Assembly (NCBI GenBank): GCA_964513975.1
Contig: CAZEON010000045.1
Location: 1-10,380, forward strand
DNA from: CAZVBV01 sp964513975
Lineage (GTDB): Bacteria > Patescibacteriota > Gracilibacteria > UBA4473
Direction of reading: 5' to 3'
DNA: 10,380 bases
Part shown: piece by piece, positions 1 to 7,420 of the stretch
How the letters are laid out: each line of letters starts with the position of its first letter
How positions within the stretch are numbered: position 1 is the first letter of the stretch
Notes under the pieces: model-generated
What the model was told of the DNA's origin: nothing
The model's input: only the letters and a program-made list of their open reading frames with translations
Database searches by the model: none
Made by a program: the position numbers and the translations under genes

Positions 1-66
1 TTTGTTGATACGACTTCCCGTCTTTTCTTATGATGAAAACTTAGGACTTTTTAGTTCAAACCTCTT

Positions 67-94
67 TTGACATTTTAACTCTTTTATATACCAT
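67..94 (+). promoter_or_regulatory. Possible promoter for secDF
   Basis: A perfect -35 hexamer TTGACA (67-72) is followed after 16 bases by TACCAT (89-94, 4 of 6 to TATAAT), inside an AT-rich run that also offers TATACC at 87-92. The expected start would be near 101, giving a leader of about 18 bases to the secD ATG at 119. No Shine-Dalgarno sequence is seen just before the ATG. The -10 box is weak, so this is tentative. Confidence 0.35.
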
Positions 95-118
95 TCGGCG
101 GAAATCAAGTTACAGCTC

Positions 119-2260
119 ATGAAACAACAAATCATCAACCGTTTTCTCTTCGTGGTCGGAATCGCAATCGTCTCTATTCTCCTCGCCCTTCCCGCCTCTA
201 CTTTTGGGGATACTATCGTCGGGCAAAAACTCGAAGCGTTTAAGATTACACTCGGTCTGGACCTAGCCGGAGGAACTGAGCTCGATTATCGTATCGACTT
301 ATCTGATGCAATCGAACAGAACAGTGATGACGATCCAAGTAATGATGTAAGTTTAAACTTTATCTCTGAATCAGTACGTGATGCACTCGAAGCACGAGTC
401 AATCCTGCTGGAGTTGGAGAGATTATTATTAAACGATCACAAGTCGAAGCTGAAGAACACGTTATTATCCAAATGCCACCAAGTGCAAATGTGGATAAGG
501 CGAAAGCTGACGCAAAACAAGATAACCGATTGGAATTCTTTGAAGAAGATCCGACACGTATAAGTGCAAAGAAACTCGAAATTGCAGGAGAGCTTAATAA
601 GATGACCGCGTGGAATTGGCAGAGTCGTGCTGATGAACTCACGCTCGATAAAAATGTCGAATTCATCAAAACAGAAAAAAGATTTCGTGATGACCTAAAT
701 GATCCAGAACTTGCTGATAAACTCTTCTCTGCTTCTCAGGGAACCTTCCTCAGCGAAGTCATTGAGACTCAAACAGAGCCTGAATATACGATAAGTGAAG
801 ATGGAAATGTGGAATTCAAATCATTTCCAAAGAATGTTATCGGAATTGTACGATTAACAGAAAAAGCATCAGTAGCACGAGAAAAGACAATTCCTGCAAA
901 AGCAGGAGCTCGACACATTCTTTTCGGATATCCAGAAGCGAATCGTGCTGATGAAAATGTAAAATACCAATCAAAGGAAGAATCACTGGAAGAAGCTGAA
1001 AAAATGCTCGCAAAGCTTCAAGAAGAAGGCGTAGACAATTTTGCTGAATTGGCAAAAGAGTTCTCAACAGAAGGCGCTGCTGCGCAAAGTGGTGGTGACT
1101 TGGGAGAATTTGAACGAGAACGAATGGTGCCAGAGTTTTCTGATGCCGTATTTGGAATGGAAGCGACAGGATTGATACAAGAGGTTGTGGAAAGTTCTTT
1201 CGGATTCCACGTGATTGAGGTTTTGAAAAAGACTCCACAATCAACAGAAACAGTATACGAAGAACAAATCTCATACGAGATGCTTGGATGGAACAGCGAC
1301 GAACTTATTTGGATTGAAACAAAGCTCGGAGGTGCTCAGCTCGAAAATGCGACTGTTGGATATGACGAGATTGGTCAACCAATCGTAAACCTTCTCTTCG
1401 ATGCAGAAGGAGGAGATCTCTTCGCAGAACTCACAGGACATGTGGCTGCCAAGACGTGTGAAGGCGGTCCTTGCCGACTCGGTATTCAAGTTGGTGGACG
1501 ATGGATTACACAGCCAACAGTACGAGAAAAGATCATCGGACGATCTTCACAAATCAGCGGAAACTTCACATTTGATTCTGCAAAAGAATTAGCAGATGGT
1601 TTGAACTTGGGAGCGATCGACGCTCCGGTTATCCTCAGTGGACAAATCTCTATCACACCAGAACTTGGACACGAACAGTTGAGCAAGAGCTTGAAAGCAG
1701 GACTCTTCGGATTCATTGCAATTATGATCTTCCTTATCATCATGTACCGATTCATGGGAGTAATCGCTGCTGTGGCTCTTACACTGTACGCTTCAATCTT
1801 CGTTATGATGCTCAAAATCTGGCCTGAAAGTTTCGGTGGACCGATTGTACTTACGCTCGCTGGAATCGCTGGTATCGTGCTTTCGATTGGACTCGCGGTA
1901 GATGGAAACATCCTTATCTTCGAACGACTCAAAGAAGAATTGAAACGTGGACGAAATTTGGAACAAGCCGTTGATCTCGGATTTGAACGAGCATGGACCG
2001 CTATTAAAGATTCTAACCTCACAACACTGCTTACGTGTTTGATTCTCTTCTCATTCGGAAGTTCTGTTATTAAAGGATTTGCGATCACATTGATTGTGGG
2101 AACACTTCTTTCTATGTTCACAGCCGTTACTATCTCTCGAAACCTTCTTCGATTTTCATTGCTCTTTAAACCTCTTTACAAGAAATCTCTCTTCGGAGTA
2201 AAAGACGCCGACCTCAAGAGTGCAAAAAAGACCGTAGGAGCGAATATTAGAAAAAGATAA
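119..2260 (+). CDS. secD: Protein translocase subunit SecD with an inserted parvulin (PpiC-type) isomerase domain
   Basis: SecD is a proton-motive-force-driven subunit of the Sec translocon that helps pull preproteins across the membrane. Visible here: an N-terminal membrane helix (about residues 8-28), the conserved motif GLDLAGGTELDYRID (46-60), extracytoplasmic P1 sequence, the element SGQISITPELGHEQL (507-521), and five more membrane helices (about 526-545, 549-566, 574-596, 628-647, 653-676) with the motif AVDGNILIFERLKEE (593-607). Between the two halves of P1, about residues 259-372, lies a complete parvulin-like domain: ARHILF (264-269), NFAELAKEFS (307-316), SGGDLGEF (324-331), MVPEFSDAVFGM (336-347) and SSFGFHVIEV (359-368). 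This explains the length of 713 residues against about 615 in E. coli. A Cys pair (C447, C452) sits in the later part of P1. secF follows 72 bases downstream, evidently in one operon. The ATG at 119 gives a good N-terminal helix; no Shine-Dalgarno sequence is present. Confidence 0.95.
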   Translation: MKQQIINRFLFVVGIAIVSILLALPASTFGDTIVGQKLEAFKITLGLDLAGGTELDYRIDLSDAIEQNSDDDPSNDVSLNFISESVRDALEARVNPAGVGEIIIKRSQVEAEEHVIIQMPPSANVDKAKADAKQDNRLEFFEEDPTRISAKKLEIAGELNKMTAWNWQSRADELTLDKNVEFIKTEKRFRDDLNDPELADKLFSASQGTFLSEVIETQTEPEYTISEDGNVEFKSFPKNVIGIVRLTEKASVAREKTIPAKAGARHILFGYPEANRADENVKYQSKEESLEEAEKMLAKLQEEGVDNFAELAKEFSTEGAAAQSGGDLGEFERERMVPEFSDAVFGMEATGLIQEVVESSFGFHVIEVLKKTPQSTETVYEEQISYEMLGWNSDELIWIETKLGGAQLENATVGYDEIGQPIVNLLFDAEGGDLFAELTGHVAAKTCEGGPCRLGIQVGGRWITQPTVREKIIGRSSQISGNFTFDSAKELADGLNLGAIDAPVILSGQISITPELGHEQLSKSLKAGLFGFIAIMIFLIIMYRFMGVIAAVALTLYASIFVMMLKIWPESFGGPIVLTLAGIAGIVLSIGLAVDGNILIFERLKEELKRGRNLEQAVDLGFERAWTAIKDSNLTTLLTCLILFSFGSSVIKGFAITLIVGTLLSMFTAVTISRNLLRFSLLFKPLYKKSLFGVKDADLKSAKKTVGANIRKR

Positions 2261-2332
2261 AAAATCGAAAATCGGCAACCGAAAATTAATTTTACCTTTA
2301 AACAAATAAACATTCATCACCTTACCACTCTC

Positions 2333-3235
2333 ATGATCAATATAACAAAACAAAGACGTCTTTGGTTCACTATCTCGGGAGTCATTGTAGGCTTGAGCAT
2401 CCTTGCAACAGGAATCTTCGGATTCCAACTTGGGCTCGACTTCACTGGAGGAGCTCGTTGGACTGTTCACTTCCACGAAGAAACAGAACGAACGAATGTA
2501 TCTTCTTTCTTTGATGGTTTGAAACTTATTACGCAAGACCCACAGATTCAAACTGCAGAAGGTGGTGACTTCTTGATTACGATTGAGAGTTTGTCTGATG
2601 ACACACTTCAACAAATCTCTGACAGCATGTACAAAGAAGTCGGAGCCTTTGATCAAATCAGTTACCGAAAAGTTGATAGTACCATCGGACAAAGCTTTAA
2701 AAAGAAAGCAGTGTCTGCAATCTTTATGGCATTGCTTGGAATAATCTTGTTCGTTGCATTTGCCTTTCGAAAGATTCCAAAAAGCGTCAATCCATGGCGA
2801 TTCGGAGCCGTGGCGATTGTTGCCCTCTTCCACGACGTATTGATCATCTTGGGAGTGTTTACCGTACTTGGTGCCTTTACCGGTGTAGAACTTGATCTGC
2901 CATTCCTTACGGCATTGCTCGCAACATTGGGATTCTCTGTAAATGATACCATCGTAATTCTCGATCGTGTTCGAGAAAACTTGAGACTCCAAAAAGCGAC
3001 TGAATCATTTGAAGATTCTATTGAGAAATCTGTCCAACAAACATTGACTCGATCCATCAACACATCTGTTTCAACATTATTACCACTCTTGGCACTCCTC
3101 TTCTTTGGAGCTAATTCAATCTTCTTCTTTGTATTGGCGTTAACAATTGGAATTGCTGTGGGAACATACTCCTCAATTTTCTTGGCCGCTCCACTCTTGG
3201 TCAGCATGAAAGTCTGGTCTGATAGTCGAGACTGA
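2333..3235 (+). CDS. secF: Protein translocase subunit SecF
   Basis: SecF pairs with SecD in the membrane as the accessory motor of SecYEG. The 300-residue protein is of normal SecF length (E. coli about 323). It has a first membrane helix (about 11-31) running into the signature FGFQLGLDFTGG (29-40), a short extracytoplasmic domain (about 45-115), the element VDSTIGQSFKKKA (114-126), then five membrane helices (about 127-145, 156-180, 188-208, 245-260, 263-292). The motif GFSVNDTIVILDRVREN (200-216) is the SecF counterpart of SecD's GNILIFERLKEE. The gene ends with TGA, so UGA is a stop codon in this organism. No Shine-Dalgarno sequence precedes the ATG. The 72-base gap after secD shows no gene or clear terminator, only short repeated CGAAAAT-type words, so cotranscription with secD is likely. 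Confidence 0.95.
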   Translation: MINITKQRRLWFTISGVIVGLSILATGIFGFQLGLDFTGGARWTVHFHEETERTNVSSFFDGLKLITQDPQIQTAEGGDFLITIESLSDDTLQQISDSMYKEVGAFDQISYRKVDSTIGQSFKKKAVSAIFMALLGIILFVAFAFRKIPKSVNPWRFGAVAIVALFHDVLIILGVFTVLGAFTGVELDLPFLTALLATLGFSVNDTIVILDRVRENLRLQKATESFEDSIEKSVQQTLTRSINTSVSTLLPLLALLFFGANSIFFFVLALTIGIAVGTYSSIFLAAPLLVSMKVWSDSRD

Positions 3236-3274
3236 AGGGATTTACGATTTCCAATTGCGGAATTTATTTCTTTC

Positions 3275-3438
3275 GGTCATTCCGGTGGGCCCCCAATCGG
3301 ATGAATAAAAGTTATATTTTTTGAACGAAGTGAATTATTCAATGTCAGTAATTCTTCGCGGAACCTGTCTTCACTTTTGTCAAGGGCTCTGTAAACAGTA
3401 TCTAAAATTCAAGTGATTCGGAGCAAACCAGAATGACC
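3275..3438 (+). repeat. Decayed MITE-like element with inverted ends (repeat copy A)
   Basis: The left end GGTCATTCCGG (3275-3285) and right end CCAGAATGACC (3428-3438) are inverted copies matching at 10 of 11 positions, 164 bases apart. The right end forms an imperfect hairpin (about 3416-3437) of the same kind as 7510-7531. The left end can also fold (about 3279-3304). The interior word CTGTCTTCACTTTTGTCAAG (3365-3384) has relatives at 7421-7441 (minus) and 8498-8518 (plus). No open frame or transposase lies inside, so any movement would have needed a protein from elsewhere. The differences are mostly transitions, which suggests an old copy. Confidence 0.6.
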
Positions 3439-3459
3439 TCAGTATTTTCAAAAACCAAC

Positions 3460-3489
3460 TTGCCAACTCCTTCTCGAAATGAGTATACT
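3460..3489 (+). promoter_or_regulatory. Promoter for the aminotransferase-pckA-ung run
   Basis: A -35 hexamer TTGCCA (3460-3465, 5 of 6) and a -10 hexamer TATACT (3484-3489, 5 of 6) are separated by 18 bases. Transcription would start near 3496, only about 6 bases before the ATG at 3502. The promoter lies just downstream of repeat copy A and inside the 5' extension of the open frame that begins at 3433. This argues that 3433 is not the real start and that the mRNA is leaderless or nearly so. Confidence 0.6.
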
Positions 3490-3501
3490 TTGCATAACAT
3501 A

Positions 3502-4827
3502 ATGACCTCTCACGAACACTCTTCTATGAGTTCTGTTAATCCACAAGCAGAAAAACTCAATCAAACCATAGAAAAAAACAACCCCGCTGTGCACCGAATG
3601 CTGTCTGAAAAAGGAAAGAACATTTTTTTTCCAAAAGGAGGAATTCTTAAACAATCGGCAGATGCAAAAGGGAAAAAGTTTAATGCCACGATTGGGATCT
3701 CTACCAAAGATGACGGAACACCTCTCGTGCTTCCTTCCCTCTCTCACCAAATTGGAATTGATCCCAAGAACTACGCTCCTTACGCGCCAAGTTTTGGTTT
3801 GATGAATTTGAGAAAAAAGTGGCAAGAAAAAATAAGAGAGAAAAATCCATCGCTAAAAGGAAAAGATATATCACTTCCTGTTGTCACGAGTGGACTCACT
3901 CATGGACTTTCAATAGCTGCGTATCTCTTTCTTGACCAGGAAGACACGTTAATCTTGCCTGATAAATTTTGGGGGAATTACAAGCTTATTTTCCAAAATG
4001 GATTTGGAGTAAAACTCTCAACCTTCAACACATTTAAAAATGAACAATTCGATACGAAAAGCTTAGAATGGTCTCTCAAGGAAAGTCCAAAGGGCAAGAA
4101 AGTCGTATTGCTTAACATTCCTAATAACCCAACAGGGTACACACCAAGTGAGGCTGAAGCAGACCGGATTGTTGAGGTTTTGAAACAAAGTGCAGAAGCC
4201 GGCAATGAACTCGTAGTATTTTGTGATGATGCCTACTTTGGATTGTTGTATGAGAAAGGATTGCTAAGCGAATCTTTGTTCGCTCGACTCGTAAATCTAC
4301 ATGAAAATATTCTGGCAGTAAAAATGGACGGAGCCACAAAAGAAGAATACGCATGGGGATTTCGTGTGGCGTTCGTTACCTTTGGAGGAAAGAACTTAAC
4401 TGAAGAAACGCTCGAATCTTTTGAACAAAAAACCGCAGGAAGTATTCGAGGAAATATATCGAATTGCTGTCATTTGTCCCAGAGCCTGCTCCTCAACCTC
4501 TTTGAGAGTGAGACATACGAAGAAGAAAAGAAAGCCAACTACCATGTTCTCAAAGAACGATACGATGAGGTTAGATCTATACTTAATACAAACAAAGAAC
4601 GATTCGCACCATATTTCAACCCTTTGCCGTTTAATTCTGGATACTTCATGTGCATCGAACTGACAGAGAACCTTGATGGCGAACAGGTGCGTCAGATATT
4701 GCTCAAAGAATATGACACAGGTGTTATCGCTACAGGAAACTTAATCCGTATCGCTTTTTCTGCAGTTGGGAAAAAACAAATACCAGAACTGTTTGAAAAT
4801 ATTTTTCATGCTTGTCAGTCTCTCTAA
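3502..4827 (+). CDS. Class I/II (fold type I) PLP-dependent aminotransferase
   Basis: A PLP enzyme that would move an amino group between an amino acid and a 2-oxo acid; the substrate cannot be read from the sequence. Numbered from this ATG (441 residues), motifs are NIPNNPTG (205-212, cofactor/substrate Asn), VVFCDDAYFG (238-247, Asp and Tyr binding the PLP ring), DGATKEEYAWGFRVAF (276-291) with K280 the likely Schiff-base lysine, and NLIRIAFSAV (413-422) with R416 the likely substrate-carboxylate arginine. The frame is open back to an ATG at 3433, but those 23 codons begin within the end of a repeat and span a good promoter (3460-3489), so I choose 3502; ATG 3526 is also possible. pckA follows 18 bases downstream. 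If the enzyme is an aspartate aminotransferase, its oxaloacetate would be the substrate of PckA, but this is inferred only from adjacency. Confidence 0.88.
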   Translation: MTSHEHSSMSSVNPQAEKLNQTIEKNNPAVHRMLSEKGKNIFFPKGGILKQSADAKGKKFNATIGISTKDDGTPLVLPSLSHQIGIDPKNYAPYAPSFGLMNLRKKWQEKIREKNPSLKGKDISLPVVTSGLTHGLSIAAYLFLDQEDTLILPDKFWGNYKLIFQNGFGVKLSTFNTFKNEQFDTKSLEWSLKESPKGKKVVLLNIPNNPTGYTPSEAEADRIVEVLKQSAEAGNELVVFCDDAYFGLLYEKGLLSESLFARLVNLHENILAVKMDGATKEEYAWGFRVAFVTFGGKNLTEETLESFEQKTAGSIRGNISNCCHLSQSLLLNLFESETYEEEKKANYHVLKERYDEVRSILNTNKERFAPYFNPLPFNSGYFMCIELTENLDGEQVRQILLKEYDTGVIATGNLIRIAFSAVGKKQIPELFENIFHACQSL

Positions 4828-4845
4828 TTTTTAACATTTTATTTT

Positions 4846-6456
4846 ATGGATCCACTCCAATCTCTTTCACAATTACTCAGTTCCCAATCAAGTAAAATTC
4901 TCCAAAACACATCACGAGAAAATCTTATTCATCATATTCTTGATCAAAAAGAAGCCCTTGAAACTCCCTCTGGTGCACTTGCTATGTGGACAAAAGAAAA
5001 ATCCACTGGACGAAGTCCTGCTGACACCTATATCGTTCAGCATCCCGAGAGTGAAGGAAATATCGATTGGAATTCTCCTACCAATAAACCCATTGATCCA
5101 GAACTTTTTGATGAACTTTGGAAAGAAGCCTTTGAAGTATTAGAAAAAAAAGAACAATTGTACGTTTCTGATTATGCCATCGGAGCGGATGAAAAATTTG
5201 CACTTCCGACAAAATTTATCAGTAACAATCCCCTCTCAACACTTTTTGTAGACAACATGTTTCGGAAACCGTTAAAAGAGAGATCGAAAAGTATTTTTGG
5301 AAATGATGAATTCACACTTGTAGCTCTTCCTCGTGATGAAATCATGTCTGAAAATTATGACTCTGACATGGTGATTGCAATGGACTTTGATCGCAAACTT
5401 GGACTCGTCTATGGATCGGCTTATTGTGGATCTATTAAAAAGTTGATGTTTACTGTCATGAATTACATGACGCCTGAAAAAGGAATCCTCCCACTCCATT
5501 GTTCAGCAAATGTAGGCAATGATGGAAATGCTGCGCTTATTCTTGGACTTAGTGGAACAGGAAAAACAACGCTTTCAGCCGATGTCAGTCGCCCTCTCAT
5601 CGGAGACGATGAACACGGATGGTCAGATAATGGTGTAGCAAACTTTGAAAATGGATGTTACGCGAAACTTATTAACCTCAATCCCAAGAAAGAACCTGAG
5701 ATTTATCGAATTGCTTTTGGAGAAAAGAAAAATGTCATCGATAACGGTGTGATTATCGAAAATGCAATGATGTATCCCGATGGAACATTTGATCTCGACG
5801 ACAAACGATTTACTGCTAATTCTCGAGTTTCTTATCCACTGTCGGCTTTGCAAAATATCAAGGAGGGATCTGTCAGTGATCACCCGAAGACAATTCTCTT
5901 CCTCACCGCTGATGCGAACGGTATCTTGCCTCCTGTTTCAAAACTGAGTGCTGATCAAGCCATGCTCTGGTTCCTCATGGGATATACGAGTAAATTGGCA
6001 GGGACTGAAACCGGAATCACTGAACCTAAGACGACGTTCTCTCGATTCTTCGGAGAACCATTTATGCCACGAAATCCAAACGACTACACAGACTTATTGA
6101 ACACAAAAATTACTCAGCACAATGTAAATGTCTACCTCATTAATACGGGATGGACTGGTGGTTCGTATGGCGTTGGGAAACGAATTGATATCATGGTGAC
6201 ACGAGCGATAGTCAATGCATGTTTGAATGGAGAATTAGAATCCGTGGAGTATGAAGACGACGAACGATTTCATATTTCTGTACCTCTCAGTTGCCCAAAC
6301 GTTGCAAGTGAAATTCTGGATCCAAAAAACACATGGGAAAATAAAGAAAAATATGAGGAACGAGCTGATAAATTGTCTCATGAATTCTCAGATTATTTTG
6401 ACAAGATGTTTCCGAACGTGAATGATGCTGTACGCAATCAGTGCCCTGGAAAATGA
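4846..6456 (+). CDS. pckA: Phosphoenolpyruvate carboxykinase (ATP)
   Basis: PckA converts oxaloacetate and ATP to phosphoenolpyruvate, ADP and CO2, linking C4 acids to gluconeogenesis; it can also run in reverse to make ATP. At 536 residues it matches the ATP-type family (E. coli 540). Visible elements are TGRSP (54-58, R56 binding oxaloacetate), YCGSIKK (193-199, with K199 a probable metal ligand), HCSAN (218-222, H218 metal ligand), the P-loop GLSGTGKTT (234-242), LIGDDEHGW (251-259, D255 metal ligand), NSRVSYP (325-331, R327) and TGWTGGSYGVGKRI (434-447). All main catalytic residues appear intact. The GTP-type family is excluded by this motif set. The aminotransferase lies 18 bases upstream, and the TGA stop overlaps the ung start as ATGA. 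No Shine-Dalgarno sequence precedes the ATG; the upstream sequence is T-rich. Confidence 0.97.
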   Translation: MDPLQSLSQLLSSQSSKILQNTSRENLIHHILDQKEALETPSGALAMWTKEKSTGRSPADTYIVQHPESEGNIDWNSPTNKPIDPELFDELWKEAFEVLEKKEQLYVSDYAIGADEKFALPTKFISNNPLSTLFVDNMFRKPLKERSKSIFGNDEFTLVALPRDEIMSENYDSDMVIAMDFDRKLGLVYGSAYCGSIKKLMFTVMNYMTPEKGILPLHCSANVGNDGNAALILGLSGTGKTTLSADVSRPLIGDDEHGWSDNGVANFENGCYAKLINLNPKKEPEIYRIAFGEKKNVIDNGVIIENAMMYPDGTFDLDDKRFTANSRVSYPLSALQNIKEGSVSDHPKTILFLTADANGILPPVSKLSADQAMLWFLMGYTSKLAGTETGITEPKTTFSRFFGEPFMPRNPNDYTDLLNTKITQHNVNVYLINTGWTGGSYGVGKRIDIMVTRAIVNACLNGELESVEYEDDERFHISVPLSCPNVASEILDPKNTWENKEKYEERADKLSHEFSDYFDKMFPNVNDAVRNQCPGK

Positions 6457-7226
6457 GTGATCACACCTTCTCTCTCTTTGACCCAATAGAAGACGACGTC
6501 AAAGTGAAGCAATCTTCCCCACCTGCAAAGAAAACCGCTTCTATTTCTATCGATCCCAAGATCGAGGAAAGTTGGAAAAAGGTTCTGAAAAATGAATTTC
6601 AACAGCCGTATTTTCAGGAGCTGAAAGGTTTTTTACTTGAGGAAAAAAAGGCAGGACAAACAATTCTTCCTCCTTCAAATTTTATTTTTGAAGCATTTCG
6701 ACTTTCTCCTTTTGATAAAACAAAAGTTGTCATCATTGGACAAGATCCCTATCACGGAATAAATCAATGTCATGGTCCTTGTTTTTCTGTTCAAAAGAAT
6801 ATTCCTATCCCTCCCAGCTTAAAAAATATTCACAAAGAAGTCCACGATGACCTGGGACTTCCAATCCCTAATCATGGAAATTTAGAACACTGGGCAAATC
6901 AAGGTGTTCTTATGCTCAATGCTGTTTTAACGGTCCGTGCACATCAACCAGCGTCTCATTCTGGAAAAGGATGGGAGAACTTTACTGATCAAGTTATTCG
7001 CACTATTTCAGACCAAAAAGAAGGCGTTGTCTTTCTTCTTTGGGGAAATTTTGCAAAATCAAAACGAGCACTCATTGATACCAAAAAACACACAATTCTC
7101 TCCGCTCCACACCCATCTCCTTTCTCGGTGCGTTCGGGATTCTTTGGGTGTAAGCATTTCTCACAGACGAATGATATTTTAAAAAAGACCGGCAAAAAGC
7201 CGATCGATTGGAAGATAAAAAGTTAG
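6453..7226 (+). CDS. ung: Uracil-DNA glycosylase, family 1
   Basis: UNG removes uracil from DNA, starting base excision repair after cytosine deamination or dUMP incorporation. Numbered from ATG 6453 (257 residues), it has GQDPYHG (96-102; D98 water-activating, Y101 blocking thymine), CFSV (110-113, F111 stacking on uracil), LNAVLTVRA (155-163, N156 reading uracil) and HPSPFS (220-225, H220 catalytic). The order and spacing match E. coli Ung (229 residues), plus an N-terminal extension of about 30 residues. Two oddities: the DNA-wedge leucine of HPSPLS is Phe here (F224), and the extension begins MSDHTFSLFDP, with TFSLF resembling a sliding-clamp-binding motif. A GTG at 6441 is in frame, but ATG 6453 overlaps the pckA stop as ATGA, typical of translational coupling, so it is preferred. 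A terminator-like hairpin lies 60 bases after the stop. Confidence 0.95.
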   Translation: MSDHTFSLFDPIEDDVKVKQSSPPAKKTASISIDPKIEESWKKVLKNEFQQPYFQELKGFLLEEKKAGQTILPPSNFIFEAFRLSPFDKTKVVIIGQDPYHGINQCHGPCFSVQKNIPIPPSLKNIHKEVHDDLGLPIPNHGNLEHWANQGVLMLNAVLTVRAHQPASHSGKGWENFTDQVIRTISDQKEGVVFLLWGNFAKSKRALIDTKKHTILSAPHPSPFSVRSGFFGCKHFSQTNDILKKTGKKPIDWKIKS

Positions 7227-7254
7227 TTAAGAGTTTATAATTTACAGTTAATAG
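7225..7254 (+). repeat. 30-base dispersed repeat, left copy
   Basis: This stretch starts at the ung stop codon and matches the reverse complement of 8585-8614 at 25 of 30 positions, with no gaps. It is AT-rich, built from words such as AGTTAA, GTTTATA and TTTACAG. The two copies point toward each other across miaA and tRNA-Arg. A short AT-rich repeat could arise by chance more easily than a GC-rich one, but ungapped 30-base agreement is hard to dismiss. Confidence 0.55.
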
Positions 7255-7285
7255 AAACTCAGTTACAAATCCATATTCGCACTGT

Positions 7286-7315
7286 AGGGACAAATCCCTT
7301 GTGGTTGTCCTTTTT
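7286..7315 (+). terminator. Rho-independent terminator-like hairpin after ung
   Basis: AGGGACAA (7286-7293) pairs with TTGTCCTT (7305-7312) over 8 base pairs with one G-T pair. The 11-base loop can fold again through GGG/CCC as an alternative. The downstream arm runs into TTTTT (7311-7315). It lies 60 bases after the ung stop, the right place to end the aminotransferase-pckA-ung transcript. The stem is modest, and similar palindromes also occur as dispersed repeats in bacteria. Confidence 0.55.
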
Positions 7316-7420
7316 AATCATTTCAAGTCCAAACTTGAATTATAACACAAAAAAAAATTCGATTTACTGTTTCTTTAATTTTATCTCTCTTCATAATTCC
7401 TCATACATGGCATACAAAAC

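Noticed and set aside
1..118. Possible tail of an upstream gene at the window start (open frames to about 33 and 70)
   Set aside because: Only 10-22 codons are available with no recognisable motif, so a coding call cannot be supported.
2156..2992. Long minus-strand open frame (278 codons) opposite secF, and others opposite secD (1486-2121, 837-1274) and secF (2662-3207)
   Set aside because: They lie antisense to clearly conserved secD/secF, have no family motifs, and their composition is that expected from the opposite strand.
3433..3501. The 23-codon N-terminal extension of the aminotransferase
   Set aside because: It begins in the end of a repeat and spans a promoter with good -35 and -10 boxes; the start at 3502 is preferred.
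6441..6452. GTG 6441 as the ung start
   Set aside because: ATG 6453 overlaps the pckA stop as ATGA, a common coupling arrangement, and the four added residues show no conservation cue.
3233..6456. UGA recoded as glycine, as in Gracilibacteria/Absconditabacteria
   Set aside because: secF and pckA end in TGA at the normal family length, and no TGA interrupts the conserved genes.
7322..7339. Perfect hairpin TTCAAGT-CCAA-ACTTGAA as a terminator
   Set aside because: No T-run follows on either strand at the right distance.
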